From: Amphimedon queenslandica
Taxonomy: Eukaryota > Porifera > Demospongiae > Haplosclerida > Niphatidae
Length of the DNA: 23,221 bases
Reading direction: 5' to 3'
NCBI RefSeq assembly: GCF_000090795.2
Contig: NW_003546286.1
Coordinates: 338,786 to 362,006 of the forward strand
The notes under the pieces were generated by a model. It saw only the letters and a list, made by a program, of their open reading frames with translations. It ran no database searches and was not told the origin of the DNA. Every line of letters begins with the position of its first letter. Position 1 is the first letter of the stretch. Shown here in pieces: positions 1 through 8,794 of the stretch. The position numbers were made by a program, and so were the translations under genes.

Positions 1-1847
1 AGCATTACACATTCTTTCGTAACGCTTGATAGCAGGCCTACTAGTAAAATACCCTAATAAGACAAGGGGCTACTGCATACACAAATTCTACAGCCAATAG
101 TACCTACCTGTCCAGTAATCCCAAGGTGAGTCAGCATAAGGAAAGAAATCATCACTTTTAGTTGACCACATCACATTCTTCTCTTCATTAAGATACTTCA
201 AGTAGATTGATGGAGTCGAATACATCACATTAATCGATCCATTCTATAAGAAATTTTATCGGGCAAAAAATAATTTACATTCAACTCACACTCATTGTAT
301 TAACATATTTTATGAGTTTGTCCAGATTGTCGTACCACTCATGAGCATTCTCATACATAAAATCTTCGCCCATTGTCATCATGATATTATTAGTTTTATA
401 GTGTTTAGCCTATCATATAAAAAACGGGATAAAAGAATACAAAAATGGTAACCTAGCTATTACTCATTACTTGTGTCATTGAAACATTAACAAAACGATT
501 TACTCTTTCAATCACATTATCACCAAACAGTCTCTTATCATCCTTAAAATATTCAGCAGAAAAAGACATAAAAATAGTAAATGGTAATTTAAATTACCAT
601 GATAGGCGGATCAGTACAGACTGCATCAAAGCAAAAACCATGAGGCGCAGCATAATTATTGTACAATACTCCAGTGAATATATCGGCAATGCTTCCCAAT
701 GAGCCTGCACTTCCTTCCCATATCAGCTCCATTTCTGTTGTATTGAGGCGCAAGGCTTTGTCGGCATAATCAATACGACCAAGAAAAAAGCCATCAAACC
801 CCATCTATGTTTAAATAAAGAAATGTCATAATTAAGAATAGCAGAGTTTCTTAGATGCTGACCAATGAGAAAGCAGTTGCTTGAAATGATGAGTGGCCAA
901 AAGGATCAATGTGCCAGCCAACTGAGGGACGCACACCAAAGGTATTAGACAGGAACCTCAGTCCTAAAGACATCTGATCAACGATCCCATTGTAATGAGT
1001 GGAGGCTTCATCGTTCATGCACCATCCACCATTAATAAACTCTAACTGACCATTATTCACAAAATCATGAACCTGTTGGGAGAAAAAGTAGTATATGTAT
1101 ATTACAATACATAAACTAACATGATTAGGACTGAGGCTGAACTGTTTAATTCAAGTGTTATTATCAAATTATGCCACCTGTCACTGTTATCAGTCGACAG
1201 GCACTAAATTGCAATGTCATGTTATTATGTGTTATTATGGTATTGGTCAGCTTAGTTGAAAGATCAAATCAAGCAAGTGATATGATTATAATTATGCTCA
1301 TCACCCATTTATAAATCTAATCATTAACCTCTATAATCTAATCATGGTTTCATACAGAAACCAGAATTGGTGTTCAGGAATTTTCCCTTTCAACTGTGTT
1401 TCCTCTTTACACTCATCAATACACTGGGGTCAGTCAGGATTATAAGTATAAAAATTATGAGTATAATCTTATTGGAATGAACCTTTTGTTTAATGTCATC
1501 TGTTTGCTCATTCCACCAGCGAGTAAAAAATGCTATTTCCACGTAAATGAATTTCCTGTCTTCATTTTTACCCAATTCATCCATAACACTGTCTAGTATG
1601 TACTTGACTGCTGCGTGTTGGATGCTGTCATTAGCTGTTGATAAATAATTGGTGATTAGGCAATGCTACTAATGAGTCTCTCACCTCCATAATAGTATTC
1701 ATCGACGGTTTTGAGCCAACCCACGTCATCATGCGTGTGAGGTACCAAATGGACATTCAATACATCGTTAGCAAATGGACGACCATAGCACAATGAAGGC
1801 AAGAATATAAGCGAGAAAGAAACTGACACAGACCAAAAACCTGACAT
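1..1847 (-). CDS. MAN2B1: Lysosomal alpha-mannosidase (GH38), N-terminal part, runs off left edge
   Basis: Hydrolyses alpha-mannose from N-glycan breakdown products in the lysosome (family knowledge). Exons on the minus strand: 1847-1685, 1634-1483, 1072-863, 804-598, 542-471, 409-290, 243-108, 53-1; all phases agree, giving 371 residues. The chosen Met (1845-1847) opens a signal peptide, about residues 1-22, hydrophobic and ending LCYG. A longer in-frame Met at 1940 would bury this signal, so it was not chosen. [12 protein letters not shown] (36-47) holds zinc ligands H39 and D41; HIDPFGHS holds the nucleophile/zinc ligand D161. [30 protein letters not shown] and the YSTPS..YL segment match the animal lysosomal enzyme closely. 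The third zinc-binding His and the C-terminal domains lie outside the window. Intron 2 (1073-1482, 410 nt) is much longer than the others and I see nothing recognisable in it. Family assignment is very secure; lysosomal rather than Golgi type rests on overall resemblance. Confidence 0.95.
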
Positions 1848-2169
1848 TGTGGTGACACGTGGGCAGATGATTTCTTTGGAGGTGTGGCTGGTAGTACATA
1901 TATACGGACCAAAACATTCAGTATAGACTACGTTAACCACGTGGCTAAAATAGCTCTATTATTAGTAACATATATCTATGACGTAATTGCCTTTGCTATT
2001 GCTTGCTATAACAAGACTTGAATCAACTCTTAAGCACCAAGTTGTCAAAATTGAACCAACAGAGAAAGCTGAAGAGCTTACTACTGAGCTTTAGTAGATC
2101 CATTAAGTAAGTTATGAACAAACATCTTTGTTAGATTTTATTTTTGCCTTTTTTTCAGTTCATTTTTGT
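1848..2169. promoter_or_regulatory. Bidirectional promoter region between mannosidase and C/EBP genes
   Basis: The two start codons face away from each other across 322 bp, so the genes must share or abut promoters. Visible sites: palindromic E-box CACGTG at 1856-1861 (9 nt before the mannosidase ATG, so probably in its 5' UTR) and at 1938-1943 (inside CCACGTGG), plus TGACGTAA, a CRE/bZIP-type site, at 1979-1986. CACGTG cores are the heart of the CLEAR elements through which TFEB-family factors drive lysosomal genes in vertebrates; that link here is inference. There is no obvious TATA box. Confidence 0.55.
2107..2158 (+). other. Probable 52-nt intron in the C/EBP 5' UTR
   Basis: GTAAGT at 2107-2112 is a perfect donor and a pyrimidine tract followed by CAG ends at 2158, 12 nt before the C/EBP ATG. 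Length and style match the coding introns in this window. Removing it also removes an upstream ATG (2114) that opens a very short reading frame ended by TAG. Inference from splice-site shape only; no transcript data. Confidence 0.5.
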
Positions 2170-2985
2170 ATGGACGGGAACAATAGTCTATACGATCTTT
2201 ATTTAGCTGCAGGGAAGGGTTTTGTAGTCACTTCTAGCTCCTTTGATACCAATCCTGTGTACCTTAGACCACCCGTAGGACCCTCGACAATAAATCCACC
2301 ACTCTTATACCACAACGAGGAGTCCGTGGATTTCTCTGATCTGGTAGAAGCTTGTGAGAAGAACATTACACCTCCAGCCCCAATAAGTGGGTCTGATTGC
2401 TCCTCTGCCTGCTGCTTTTTTGAAGAAAAGCCATTTCCCTTTGATAAGATTCTCCCTATGTCAAGTCCTATGTACAACGAAGAGGCCTCTCCTTATTGTG
2501 TGCCCCCTCCTCCTCCTCCCCACCCTCCTTCCACTTCTCATGATTTTGTTCCTCACGAGAACCCGTCACTTCCGCTAGACGGAATCCTTACGTCGACTCC
2601 TCACTTCTCTCTCCCTCATCCAACGCCCAACGTACCCGCAGCCACTTCCGTAGCCTCCACTACCAGTCGACAGCAACCCAGACAGTCTCGCTTGACTACC
2701 AAGCAAGCTAAAAAAATTTACAACAAGAACAGCGAGGAGTACAGGGACAAGAGAGAGAGAAATAATGTCGCCGTTAGAAAGAGTAGGAACAAGATGAAAA
2801 TGAGAGCACAGGAGACCGAGAGAAGAGTTCACGAGTTAGAGGAGGAGAACACAGCATTACAGAACCAGGTATCTCTACTACTTAAGGAACTTAAAGTACT
2901 GAAAGGGCTACTGTCATCGGCAGACGGTATCCAACAACCACAAGTAACTAGTAATATTGATCCAGTCACTTCACGATGCTCTTGA
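2170..2985 (+). CDS. CEBP: C/EBP-family bZIP transcription factor, single exon
   Basis: 271 residues. The frame is open back to 2128, but the first ATG is at 2170, just after a likely 5' UTR intron, and is taken as the start. The C-terminal bZIP is typical of C/EBP: KNSEEYRDKRERNN begins the basic region (about 186-199), then VAVRKSRNKMKMR (200-212), followed by a leucine zipper from about 219 to 248. The NSxEYRxxRERNNxAVRKSR pattern, with N-N-x-x-V-x-x-S-R DNA contacts, separates C/EBP from CREB, ATF4 and PAR factors. The N-terminal half is low complexity: acidic-hydrophobic ESVDFSDLVEACE (51-63, a plausible activation patch), a proline run around 112-120, and Ser/Thr/Pro-rich sequence to 175. 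It is expected to bind TTGCGCAA-like sites as a dimer in the nucleus. It lies head-to-head with the mannosidase gene. Intronless coding is also usual for vertebrate C/EBP alpha and beta. Confidence 0.93.
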   Translation: MDGNNSLYDLYLAAGKGFVVTSSSFDTNPVYLRPPVGPSTINPPLLYHNEESVDFSDLVEACEKNITPPAPISGSDCSSACCFFEEKPFPFDKILPMSSPMYNEEASPYCVPPPPPPHPPSTSHDFVPHENPSLPLDGILTSTPHFSLPHPTPNVPAATSVASTTSRQQPRQSRLTTKQAKKIYNKNSEEYRDKRERNNVAVRKSRNKMKMRAQETERRVHELEEENTALQNQVSLLLKELKVLKGLLSSADGIQQPQVTSNIDPVTSRCS

Positions 2986-4370
2986 ATAGAATTAATTAAT
3001 GAGATTTATATAAACATTGTTAAAATGATTGTTCTCGGATAATGTTTTTTTGGGATGATTTAATTCGTTGCACATTTACACCATTGATTACTTATTATTA
3101 TTATGATTATTATTACTATCATCATTATTAAATTTTGTGCTGATTCTATTTGATTCTATTCATTCTACCCTCATTTATTTAAAATAAAATGAAATAAAAC
3201 CAATATAGCCAACTATCGTCATTATATGTACATGCACAGATTGTCAAATAGGTGGGCCAAAGAAGAGCAGCCATATACATGTACACAGTTGCTATAGATA
3301 CGTAAGGATGCATCTATGTTATGTCAATGAAGAGTAGTGATATATACTTCCTCTGCTAGGTATACTCTCAGTAGTAAACTGCTGTATATATACAAACAAA
3401 ACTGTAAACATTGAATCATTAATAACATGTCATGCACAGAGGACTCTAAAATTGGTCAAGAAAGCAAGTTCAAGTGTATAGAAGAAGGATGTCACTGCAC
3501 AAGAGGAAAGAGAGTCATAAAAAGTTATAATCTAATTATCGTGATTTCGATTTGACAGACAAGCTTGTGGCATAGTGATAAAAATGTCGATTATCTAGTA
3601 AATGTCGTATAAACATTTCAGAATCAAAATTCGTGTACTAAAATGTTCATAAGCAAAGAAGATCTGTGTCATTTAAGTTAGTACACACAAACAGTATGCA
3701 AGAAGTCAAACTATTCCTTGAATAAGGTATTTATAAACATTGCTAAATTTCAAATTAGTTACAATCTGCCATATTCTACATGCGTAGTACATCATAAATG
3801 ACTACTAGTGTATAACTTTTAAAATCATTTATGTTTGTCTATATTGATCAATGGAGTAAGATCATAAATTGTATTGATGATTTCATTTCGTACCTTGGTA
3901 CATTATGCAACTTTCTGTATACATGTATACATGCTTGAAAACATAAATATAAGTGGGCTCACACACTTGTGCTGCTTGACCCTTTAGTTCTGTGGGGGCT
4001 TGGTATCTATACAGAGACCATACTAATGACACAGAACTTTCTAGATAGCAATCATAGTATGAAGTTATTTTTGCTTTCAACCTTAAAAGGTAAGAAATAT
4101 TAATAGAAAACTGGAGTGTGAATCAATATAAGTAGAGCAGATAGTTATGACATCATGCCATTAACTAGTTCCAGTTCACTGTGTATTATATATACTGATC
4201 TAATTACAGTTGCCATGCAACCTTCACAAAGCAGCAATAATTTTAAATGACACTAATTTTTTAGTTCTGAGAACGGCTATTATGTAAATAATAATAAAAT
4301 TATAATTTGTACGAATCATGCGAAGGCTACTCCACACACTTGATCTCAGTTATTCTGGTAACAAAAATAA
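2986..4370. other. Gene-poor AT-rich intergenic region
   Basis: I see no convincing gene here. The first 200 nt are the probable C/EBP 3' UTR, with an ATT/ATC-rich microsatellite-like stretch at about 3090-3131. Further on are several TACATGTA-like palindromes, the longest being TGTATACATGTATACA at 3917-3932. A 65-codon minus frame at 3883-4080 shows no domain, start context or splice support. Confidence 0.5.
3183..3198 (+). terminator. Poly(A) signals after the C/EBP gene
   Basis: Two AATAAA hexamers (3183-3188 and 3193-3198) lie about 200 nt after the C/EBP stop codon, just past an ATT-rich stretch. They are the first such signals downstream and would give a short 3' UTR. Assignment is by position only. 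Confidence 0.55.
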
Positions 4371-4628
4371 AAGAGGGAGAGTGATGTCGTCCTGTATGCA
4401 GGTGCACTAGCTTCCCCTACTTCCCTCTCTTCCTCATTAAGAGACAGAGAGTCAGACAAACCCTTTGCATATGGAGTAGTTCAAGGAATCCCTGGACTCA
4501 TTCTGATAGCTTCAATATCATCCTTTTCCCTGTACTGTGATGCATATGCTCAAGATTCACTCTCATTATTTACACTTTCTCTCTCTCTAGAAACTCCCCC
4601 TGCCTCCAACAATTCAATAGCAAGGCCA
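4371..4628 (+). other. Open frame without a start codon; possible exon or gene relic
   Basis: 86 sense codons run between stops (TAA at 4368-4370 and 4629-4631) in otherwise stop-rich AT-rich DNA. There is no ATG. The translation has a polar, Ser-rich beginning, a hydrophobic segment around GVVQGIPGLILIASISSF that could cross a membrane, then another Ser/Leu-rich part caused by CTCTCT-like sequence. A weak acceptor-like TATGCAG precedes 4401. I do not recognise it. It could be an exon of an unlocated gene, a relic, or chance openness from CT-rich composition; chance is the default. Confidence 0.15.
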
Positions 4629-4631
4629 TAA

Positions 4632-5349
4632 GCAGCAGCATATACACACTAAGTTAGCTTCTAATAAAAATAACACTACAGCATCATATTAAAATAAAAC
4701 TACACAAAAGCATAAGTAGCATAAAAGCAAGAGTACATAATATTAGGGTACTCTTGATAGAAGCAGTATACGTAGCACAAAAAGCTTTAAAAATCATTTG
4801 AGTCACATTCTAATCAATACTAATCAGTCACAGACATTAACCACGAGATCTATCCCAATCATTTATGTGATATAATATTATAATTGCAAAGCCACTTTTC
4901 TCGCTGATTTCATTCAACTACAGTCCCCCAACTAATTGACTACACCATTTCCACTGATACACACATGGAACATCATAACAAACAAGCTTTGATGCCAATT
5001 ATTATAATTGCAACATGTTGCCATCAATTTTTATGCATAAAGGGGAATTTATACTCAACATTGGCAACAGGACGTGTACAATTTTTGGAATAGTAATGAT
5101 CTGTTTAAAAACTGCAGGATGGTTGCATAGCAATGTTGTTGATCATCAAAGCACGTCCTACTGTCATAATGCATTTGTGTACTACAATAGAAAGTGTATC
5201 AATTTGTTCTTGTTCTAGTGAAATTCTTCAAATGCTTACACACATTCCCAAATGGTTCACATCTACTACTCCCAAACAAGAAGCAGCATAGGCTTCACCT
5301 CAATTACATACAAGTAAATTATCTACAGAAAAATTTAATACTACCATTG
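4632..5349. other. AT-rich intergenic region, nothing recognised
   Basis: The sequence is AT-rich, with poly-A-rich patches and scattered ATTATAAT motifs. The open frame 5015-5218 encodes a composition-biased peptide with no domain and no splice or start support, so it is not called as a gene. No tRNA-like or inverted-repeat structure stood out. Confidence 0.4.
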
Positions 5350-5495
5350 CTCAGCTTTCAAAGCAACATAAAATGCATCAGAAAAAGTTATAAAAATGGT
5401 ACTAGCCACTTTTTCATCAAATTCAATACTATGGTCTTTGGCCAAATTTTGAAACAACTTCAAAAATTGATTTTAAAAAATCCTAATTTTGAAAA
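5350..5495 (-). repeat. Decayed copy of the ~185-nt interspersed repeat
   Basis: Read on the minus strand, this stretch follows the repeat at 7116-7667 in order: GATTTTTTAAAA, then GTTTCAAAATTTGGCCAAAG, then CATTTTTATAACTTTTTCTGATGC, TTATGTTG and AGCTGA, each with substitutions and small deletions. It is the most diverged of four copies in the window and lies 150 nt upstream of the GPCR gene. The long plus-strand open frame across it is a by-product of the repeat. Similarity was judged by eye. Confidence 0.6.
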
Positions 5496-5643
5496 GATTT
5501 AACATGCCTTACTAGTAATAATTATAATGATAACAGGCTGGATGATAGTGATATTGTAGTTTAATGTATTCATATTCAAAAAGGAAACTATTGTAATAAT
5601 AAATGCTAGATCAGACTTACATTTTATTTTCCCTCTTTGAGCC

Positions 5644-6612
5644 ATGAATTACAGCTCTGATGAAGTCAATGGTCCAGCAGTTGCTGCTATACTCATTATT
5701 GAGATGGCTTTGGGTCTGGTTGCTAATTCCATTGTTCTTGTGATAACATTCACTCAGAGACAGTCCTGGAAACAACCATCAACAATATTCTTTACTTCCC
5801 TCATTCTGGCTCACCTTGTGCTGCTCTTGCTCTATCTTCCCTTCTTTATCGTATCCTCAATAGCTGGTGAGTGGGTCTTTGGCAAGACTTTGCAAGAGAA
5901 AAGAGACTCCTGCTCAGTTGCTGCTTACATCATCTGGTACAGTGCACTGGTCATAACATTGACTCTCTCTGTCATATCATTCGATCGATTCCTTTTTATT
6001 GTCAAACCCAACCAGTACAAGGCATTCATGAAACAAAGGGTAGCATTGTGTCTCACTATCACTATCTGGCTCTTAGCTGCACTGCTCAACAGCACACCAT
6101 TGTATGGACTCGGTGAATTTGGGTACAGATCATATGGGACTTGTGTACCACTATGGGAAGATAACAGAGGCTATGTTTTCTACATGTTGATAGTGTTTGC
6201 ATTGGCTGTATCTGTTATTATCATTACATCAGTCTGGACCATGTGCTTCACCCGTAACTTTCTAAGCCATCAGTCAGAGATTGCTGGCAATAGTGTCTAT
6301 ACCTCAAAAAAGAAAAGGCTCTTTGGGATATTTGGCACAATGCTGATAGTCTACGTGATATGTTTATCTCCGGGCTTCATTGTTGGATTTTTGAGTCAAT
6401 TTGTAGATATGCCAGAAGAATTCTATCTCACAATGATATTTTGTTTTGTAGCCATTACCTTTGTCAATCCACTCGTTCAGTCATACTTTAGGGTTGATAC
6501 TGTGATGTGCATTAAATGCATTCATAAGAAGATAGAGAGGAACAAATCAAGCACATGCTACATAAATGATGACACTGTATCTACCAGATTCAAGAGCAAA
6601 TCAGAGCCATAG
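5644..6612 (+). CDS. Rhodopsin-like (class A) G-protein-coupled receptor, orphan, single exon
   Basis: 322 residues with seven hydrophobic segments at about 12-36, 47-72, 92-118, 131-152, 175-200, 227-250 and 260-283. Class A landmarks are present but altered. The extracellular loop 1 Trp is in GEWVFG (75-80). The conserved disulfide is C90 to C167. TM3 ends DRF (114-116) instead of DRY. TM6 has CLSP (240-243) instead of CWxP. TM7 has NPLVQ (275-279) instead of NPxxY. TM2 has LAHLV (55-59), so the usual sodium-site Asp is Val59. NYSS at 2-5 is a glycosylation sequon; Cys289 and Cys292 could be palmitoylated. Lys-rich loop 3 (222-225) and the basic C-terminus face the cytoplasm. Ligand and coupling are unknown; it may belong to a sponge-expanded orphan group. 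The ATG at 5644 directly precedes the sequon and TM1. Confidence 0.9.
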   Translation: MNYSSDEVNGPAVAAILIIEMALGLVANSIVLVITFTQRQSWKQPSTIFFTSLILAHLVLLLLYLPFFIVSSIAGEWVFGKTLQEKRDSCSVAAYIIWYSALVITLTLSVISFDRFLFIVKPNQYKAFMKQRVALCLTITIWLLAALLNSTPLYGLGEFGYRSYGTCVPLWEDNRGYVFYMLIVFALAVSVIIITSVWTMCFTRNFLSHQSEIAGNSVYTSKKKRLFGIFGTMLIVYVICLSPGFIVGFLSQFVDMPEEFYLTMIFCFVAITFVNPLVQSYFRVDTVMCIKCIHKKIERNKSSTCYINDDTVSTRFKSKSEP

Positions 6613-6686
6613 ATCACTTTTAGCAATATTTCTACAATTTTCCTCCTTTTCATATAAATTAGGGGGCAGTTTAACAAGGATTTATG

Positions 6687-6692
6687 AATAAA
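6687..6692 (+). terminator. Poly(A) signal after the GPCR gene
   Basis: AATAAA 75 nt after the stop codon of the receptor, followed by AT-rich sequence. It is the first hexamer downstream and the likely 3' end. Confidence 0.55.
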
Positions 6693-7107
6693 ATAATTAA
6701 AATATTTTCAATCGTTACGATTAGTTGAAACAGTTATATAATTGTCATTATCTGTTAATTTTGTTTTCACTGTCAGTAATCAATTGTGACACTAATTGAT
6801 CAAATTTCCTAAAATCAGATGTATCGGCGTATGCTAACATATAAAAACAACAAGGATTCACTCTCACTTTGATGTTATCTCAGCATTCAGAGTATAAAAA
6901 GGGTTACAAAACATATCCACATATGCAGTATGAAGTTTTTTGAACATCTATAAACAAGAGAAGGGATCAAATGAAACAAGCATATCAATGCCATTATGGC
7001 ATGTAGAAAGTTATAAATTTTTACATTAGGTATCATGTAACTTCATGTAATGTTCGTAACTACGTAGAACACGTGTAATCATTGTACAAGTATATGTATG
7101 TAGTATG
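6693..7107. other. Intergenic spacer, nothing recognised
   Basis: AT-rich spacer between the GPCR 3' end and the hAT-like element. No open frame, RNA structure or conserved motif is apparent. Its right end has TATGTATGTAGTATGTACATG microsatellite-like sequence that flows into the target duplication of the element. Confidence 0.4.
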
Positions 7108-7115
7108 TACATGTA
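7108..7115. repeat. Left target-site duplication TACATGTA
   Basis: Eight bases abutting the left CAGGG terminus of the hAT-like element, identical to 7668-7675 on the right. The sequence is itself palindromic, and relatives recur in the neighbourhood. Confidence 0.65.
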
Positions 7116-7667
7116 CAGGGTTTCCCACAGGATTTTGACATAGTGCTGACACAGCTTCCTGTCAGTGGATTGTCAAGTTGCTCAAATTTGGGCTATAAAA
7201 TTGGTACTATATTTGGTGGCAAAATTGGTACTATAAGGGTATTTTTGACAAAAATCACAAGGAGAGAATTCACTAGTTTTATATTTTTTTTCTGATACGT
7301 ATACACGTTCTTATGTTGTGTAGCAAGTTTGAGCTGATTCCGATCAAATTTGGATTTTTTATGAATTTTCAAAGTTACTCAAAAATCAGGCCTAAGTCCC
7401 TGTACTATAGTACATGGTTTTTGGCTAAATTTCACCAAAAATGACTAGGAGACAATTCTCCATTTTTATAATTTTTTATGATACACATACATGTTTTTAT
7501 GTTGTGTAGCAAGTTTGAGCTGATTCCGATCAAAATTGGATTTTTTATGAATTTTCAAAGTTACTCAAAAATTAGGCCAAAGTCCCTGTATTGTAGATTT
7601 GTAGTCCTTGTCAGCTCATGAAGCTCATGCTGTTTAGCTCACTTAGCATGCTTTGTAGGAAGCCCTG
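7116..7667. mobile_element. hAT-like non-autonomous DNA transposon (MITE), 552 bp, with 8-bp target duplication
   Basis: The left end CAGGGTTTCCCACA (7116-7129) and the reverse complement of the right end, CAGGGCTTCCTACA (7654-7667), match at 12 of 14 positions. Immediately outside both ends is the same 8 bp, TACATGTA (7108-7115 and 7668-7675). CAGGG termini plus an 8-bp duplication are the hAT superfamily pattern. There is no transposase coding, so it must have been moved in trans. The interior holds a duplicated AAAATTGGTACTATA (7197-7211, 7221-7235) and a tandem pair of ~186-nt units. Caveat: TACATGTA-like sequence is common around here, so part of the duplication could be coincidental, although it abuts both termini exactly. 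Confidence 0.75.
7236..7600 (+). repeat. Tandem pair of ~186-nt units inside the hAT-like element
   Basis: TTATGTTGTGTAGCAAGTTT starts at 7311 and again at 7497, a period of 186 nt. The whole block is repeated: GACTAGGAGA-like start, TTTTATAATTTTTT, TGATAC, GAGCTGATTCCGATCAAA, GATTTTTTATGAATTTTCAA, AGTTACTCAAAAAT and AGGCC.AAGTCCCTGTA. The unit itself has inverted ends (CAGGGACTTTGgCC and its complement GGcCAAAGTCCCTG, clearest in the other copies). At the junction, CCCTG-TACTATAGTA-CATGG (7398-7417) is an imperfect palindrome. Confidence 0.8.
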
Positions 7668-7675
7668 TACATGTA
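7668..7675. repeat. Right target-site duplication TACATGTA
   Basis: Eight bases abutting the right CCCTG terminus of the hAT-like element, identical to 7108-7115. Confidence 0.65.
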
Positions 7676-8015
7676 TACATGTATGTACATAACTTACAGG
7701 TCCCATCTCATTATCTTTTGACTGACTATTCTCACATATTATTACAAACTTAATCCTTGTGTTTGTGGCATAACCATAACTACAGAAAAATAATATAGAA
7801 ATATTTTATCATATATTATTATTATTAAATACATTTTGTATTGTTCCGAAGGATAAAGTGCTCCCAAAAAGTGTTCTCTGAAATCAGAAGCAGCTCTGGC
7901 GGTTCCAACTGATGAAACTAGACAATAAAATCAATAAAATCACTATAACTGTAATAATAATAACTCGTATAATTTTCATAAAAATAAATCGTACAAGCTG
8001 TTAATTGGGCTCATT
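7676..8015. other. Spacer between two mobile elements
   Basis: AT-rich, with an ATT microsatellite patch near 7815-7830 and AATAAAATCAATAAAATC near 7924-7940. No gene seen. The spacer separates the hAT-like element from the TIR element at 8016. Confidence 0.4.
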
Positions 8016-8402
8016 ATAGAGGATATGCGTGCTAAGTATATTCATAGCTTTTAAGTACCGTATATCCAACCCACACAGTAAATTGGCCGCCATGTTGGAC
8101 GTCAAGTTTATTAAGAGTTCAATGGGGGAAAACACATTTTCTTGCCTTGCTACCTTCTTAAGGCCTTTTTCGGAAGCTTAGAAAGCATCCTGAGGATCTA
8201 ATGGGGTCTAGTAGTCACCTGAAAGATTGCTATCAAGAAATACAGAGTGGTTTCCTGGTACCAAGCCTTTTTCTATCTTTTCTCCATTGCTGCCAATGGA
8301 AAGTTGACGTCCAACGAACTAATTTTTTTCTTGAAAGTTATTACGGTATGCAATGAATATATTTATTTTGCAATGAATATACTTAGCACGCATATCCTCT
8401 AT
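8016..8402. mobile_element. MITE with perfect 30-bp terminal inverted repeats, 387 bp
   Basis: Bases 8016-8045 (ATAGAGGATATGCGTGCTAA and ten more) are the exact reverse complement of 8373-8402. Inner inverted matches continue the fold: TACCGTA near 8056 with TACGGTA near 8342, and GTTGGACGTCAA (8094-8105) with TTGACGTCCAAC (8304-8315). If the terminal TA on each side (8017-8018, 8400-8401) is the target duplication, the element is 8019-8399, in the style of Tc1/mariner-type MITEs; that class call is inference. The interior has no coding potential. It ends about 390 bp upstream of the NEK11 start, so it could contribute to that promoter. Perfect termini suggest a young insertion. Confidence 0.8.
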
Positions 8403-8794
8403 TAGGGTATGTCCTTTTAACTCCTTTGCATACTCAACGAGTGGTGTATATGTTTATTTTTATTTGGTGGCATGAGGAGTATGTGTAAATAAATAATAAC
8501 AAAAATTGGTAAGCAAGCTAAAGCTTACTTTTCTCTTCAATTACATCGATTGCTGTATGGACTATGTGATGAAACGTCATTTCATTGTCAGCGTGAACCG
8601 AGGCTGTCTTTATATACAGGGGGAAGTTCTAAATATGAGCAATAAAACGTTAATAGAATGAGTGTCCCTACTTCTTTGGAGATAACAGAGACACAAACGA
8701 CAGCCATGTTCTTGTAGCCACACCTTTATTTAACGCCCACGCACATATTCACGCCCACACGTTGATTTGCTGGAATGAGAGCCTTCAGTTGAAT
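8403..8794 (+). promoter_or_regulatory. NEK11 upstream region
   Basis: 392 nt between the MITE and the NEK11 start. The last 100 nt are less AT-rich, with repeated ACGCCCAC (near 8735 and 8752), a GC-box-like motif. Short upstream reading frames start at ATG 8706 (stops after three codons) and ATG 8775 (stops after five), so the leader may damp translation if transcription begins above them. No TATA box is evident near the start. Confidence 0.4.

Noticed and set aside
1396..1596. Plus-strand frame opposite the mannosidase
   Set aside because: Shadow of the minus-strand exon 1634-1483 and its flanking intron, which carry clear GH38 sequence.
2199..2477. 92-codon minus frame opposite C/EBP
   Set aside because: Antisense shadow of the real C/EBP coding sequence.
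3883..4080. 65-codon minus frame
   Set aside because: No domain, no flanking exons, and it contains a palindromic TGTATACATGTATACA tract; chance openness is more likely.
5194..5502. 102-codon plus open frame (and 5015-5218 before it)
   Set aside because: The second half overlays a decayed repeat copy read backwards; composition is Leu/Lys/Asn-rich with no domain and no splice context.
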